A stretch of 5,848 nucleotides of DNA from Verrucomicrobiota bacterium (GTDB lineage: Bacteria > Verrucomicrobiota > Verrucomicrobiia > Chthoniobacterales > UBA10450): contig QHMQ01000086.1 in the NCBI GenBank assembly GCA_003217835.1, positions 1-5,848 on the forward strand, in the 5' to 3' direction. The notes beneath the pieces are model-generated. The model had not been told where the DNA came from, did no database searches, and saw only the letters and a program-made list of their open reading frames with translations. The position numbers were made by a program, and so were the translations under genes. This document shows, piece after piece, positions 5,824 to 5,848 of this stretch (its first letter is position 1; every line of letters begins with the position of its first letter).

Positions 5824-5848
5824 GCCTGAGTTCTGCGTTCCAGCGTCG

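Noticed and set aside
1..5848. Looked for CRISPR repeats, insertion sequences, toxin-antitoxin pairs, phage or defence genes
   Set aside because: No regularly spaced repeats, no transposase motifs and no recognisable accessory genes. The window reads as core chromosome.

Overview
The window looks like ordinary bacterial chromosome, with G+C a little above half by eye. I see no insertion sequence, phage gene, CRISPR array or other sign of mobile DNA. The lineage cannot be proved from this stretch. The gene set (group III-type phosphofructokinase, DUF2062, DUF72, ALG6/ALG8-like GT-C enzyme) and the weak Shine-Dalgarno sites on the minus strand would fit a soil or freshwater member of the Verrucomicrobiota or a neighbouring phylum. 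That placement is a tentative inference.

Layout. Bases 1-3756 hold five genes, all on the minus strand and closely spaced. In transcription order they are a DUF72 (YecE-like) protein (3756-2821), a DUF2062 membrane protein (2812-2270), a secreted S11-family D-Ala-D-Ala carboxypeptidase (2178-1237), a 6-phosphofructokinase (1219-143), and the first 31 codons of argininosuccinate synthase argG (93-1), cut by the window edge. Gaps are 8, 91, 17 and 49 bases, so they could be one operon, although a weak terminator-like hairpin lies in the 91-base gap. Bases 3757-3877 are a divergent intergenic region. The plus strand then carries initiator tRNA-fMet(CAT) (3878-3954), tRNA-Asn(GTT) (4016-4090) and a 549-residue polytopic membrane protein (4174-5823) whose motifs match ALG6/ALG8-type GT-C glycosyltransferases.

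How the genes relate. The minus-strand cluster mixes central carbon metabolism (phosphofructokinase), arginine synthesis (argG), wall maturation (carboxypeptidase) and two proteins of uncertain role. It reads as a housekeeping run rather than a single pathway. The plus-strand unit joins two translation RNAs to a probable lipid-linked-sugar glycosyltransferase. No undescribed multi-gene system is evident. The points most worth a second look are the ALG6/ALG8-like motif set in a bacterial protein, the mixed phosphoryl-donor signature of the phosphofructokinase, and the A29-U41 pair in the initiator tRNA.
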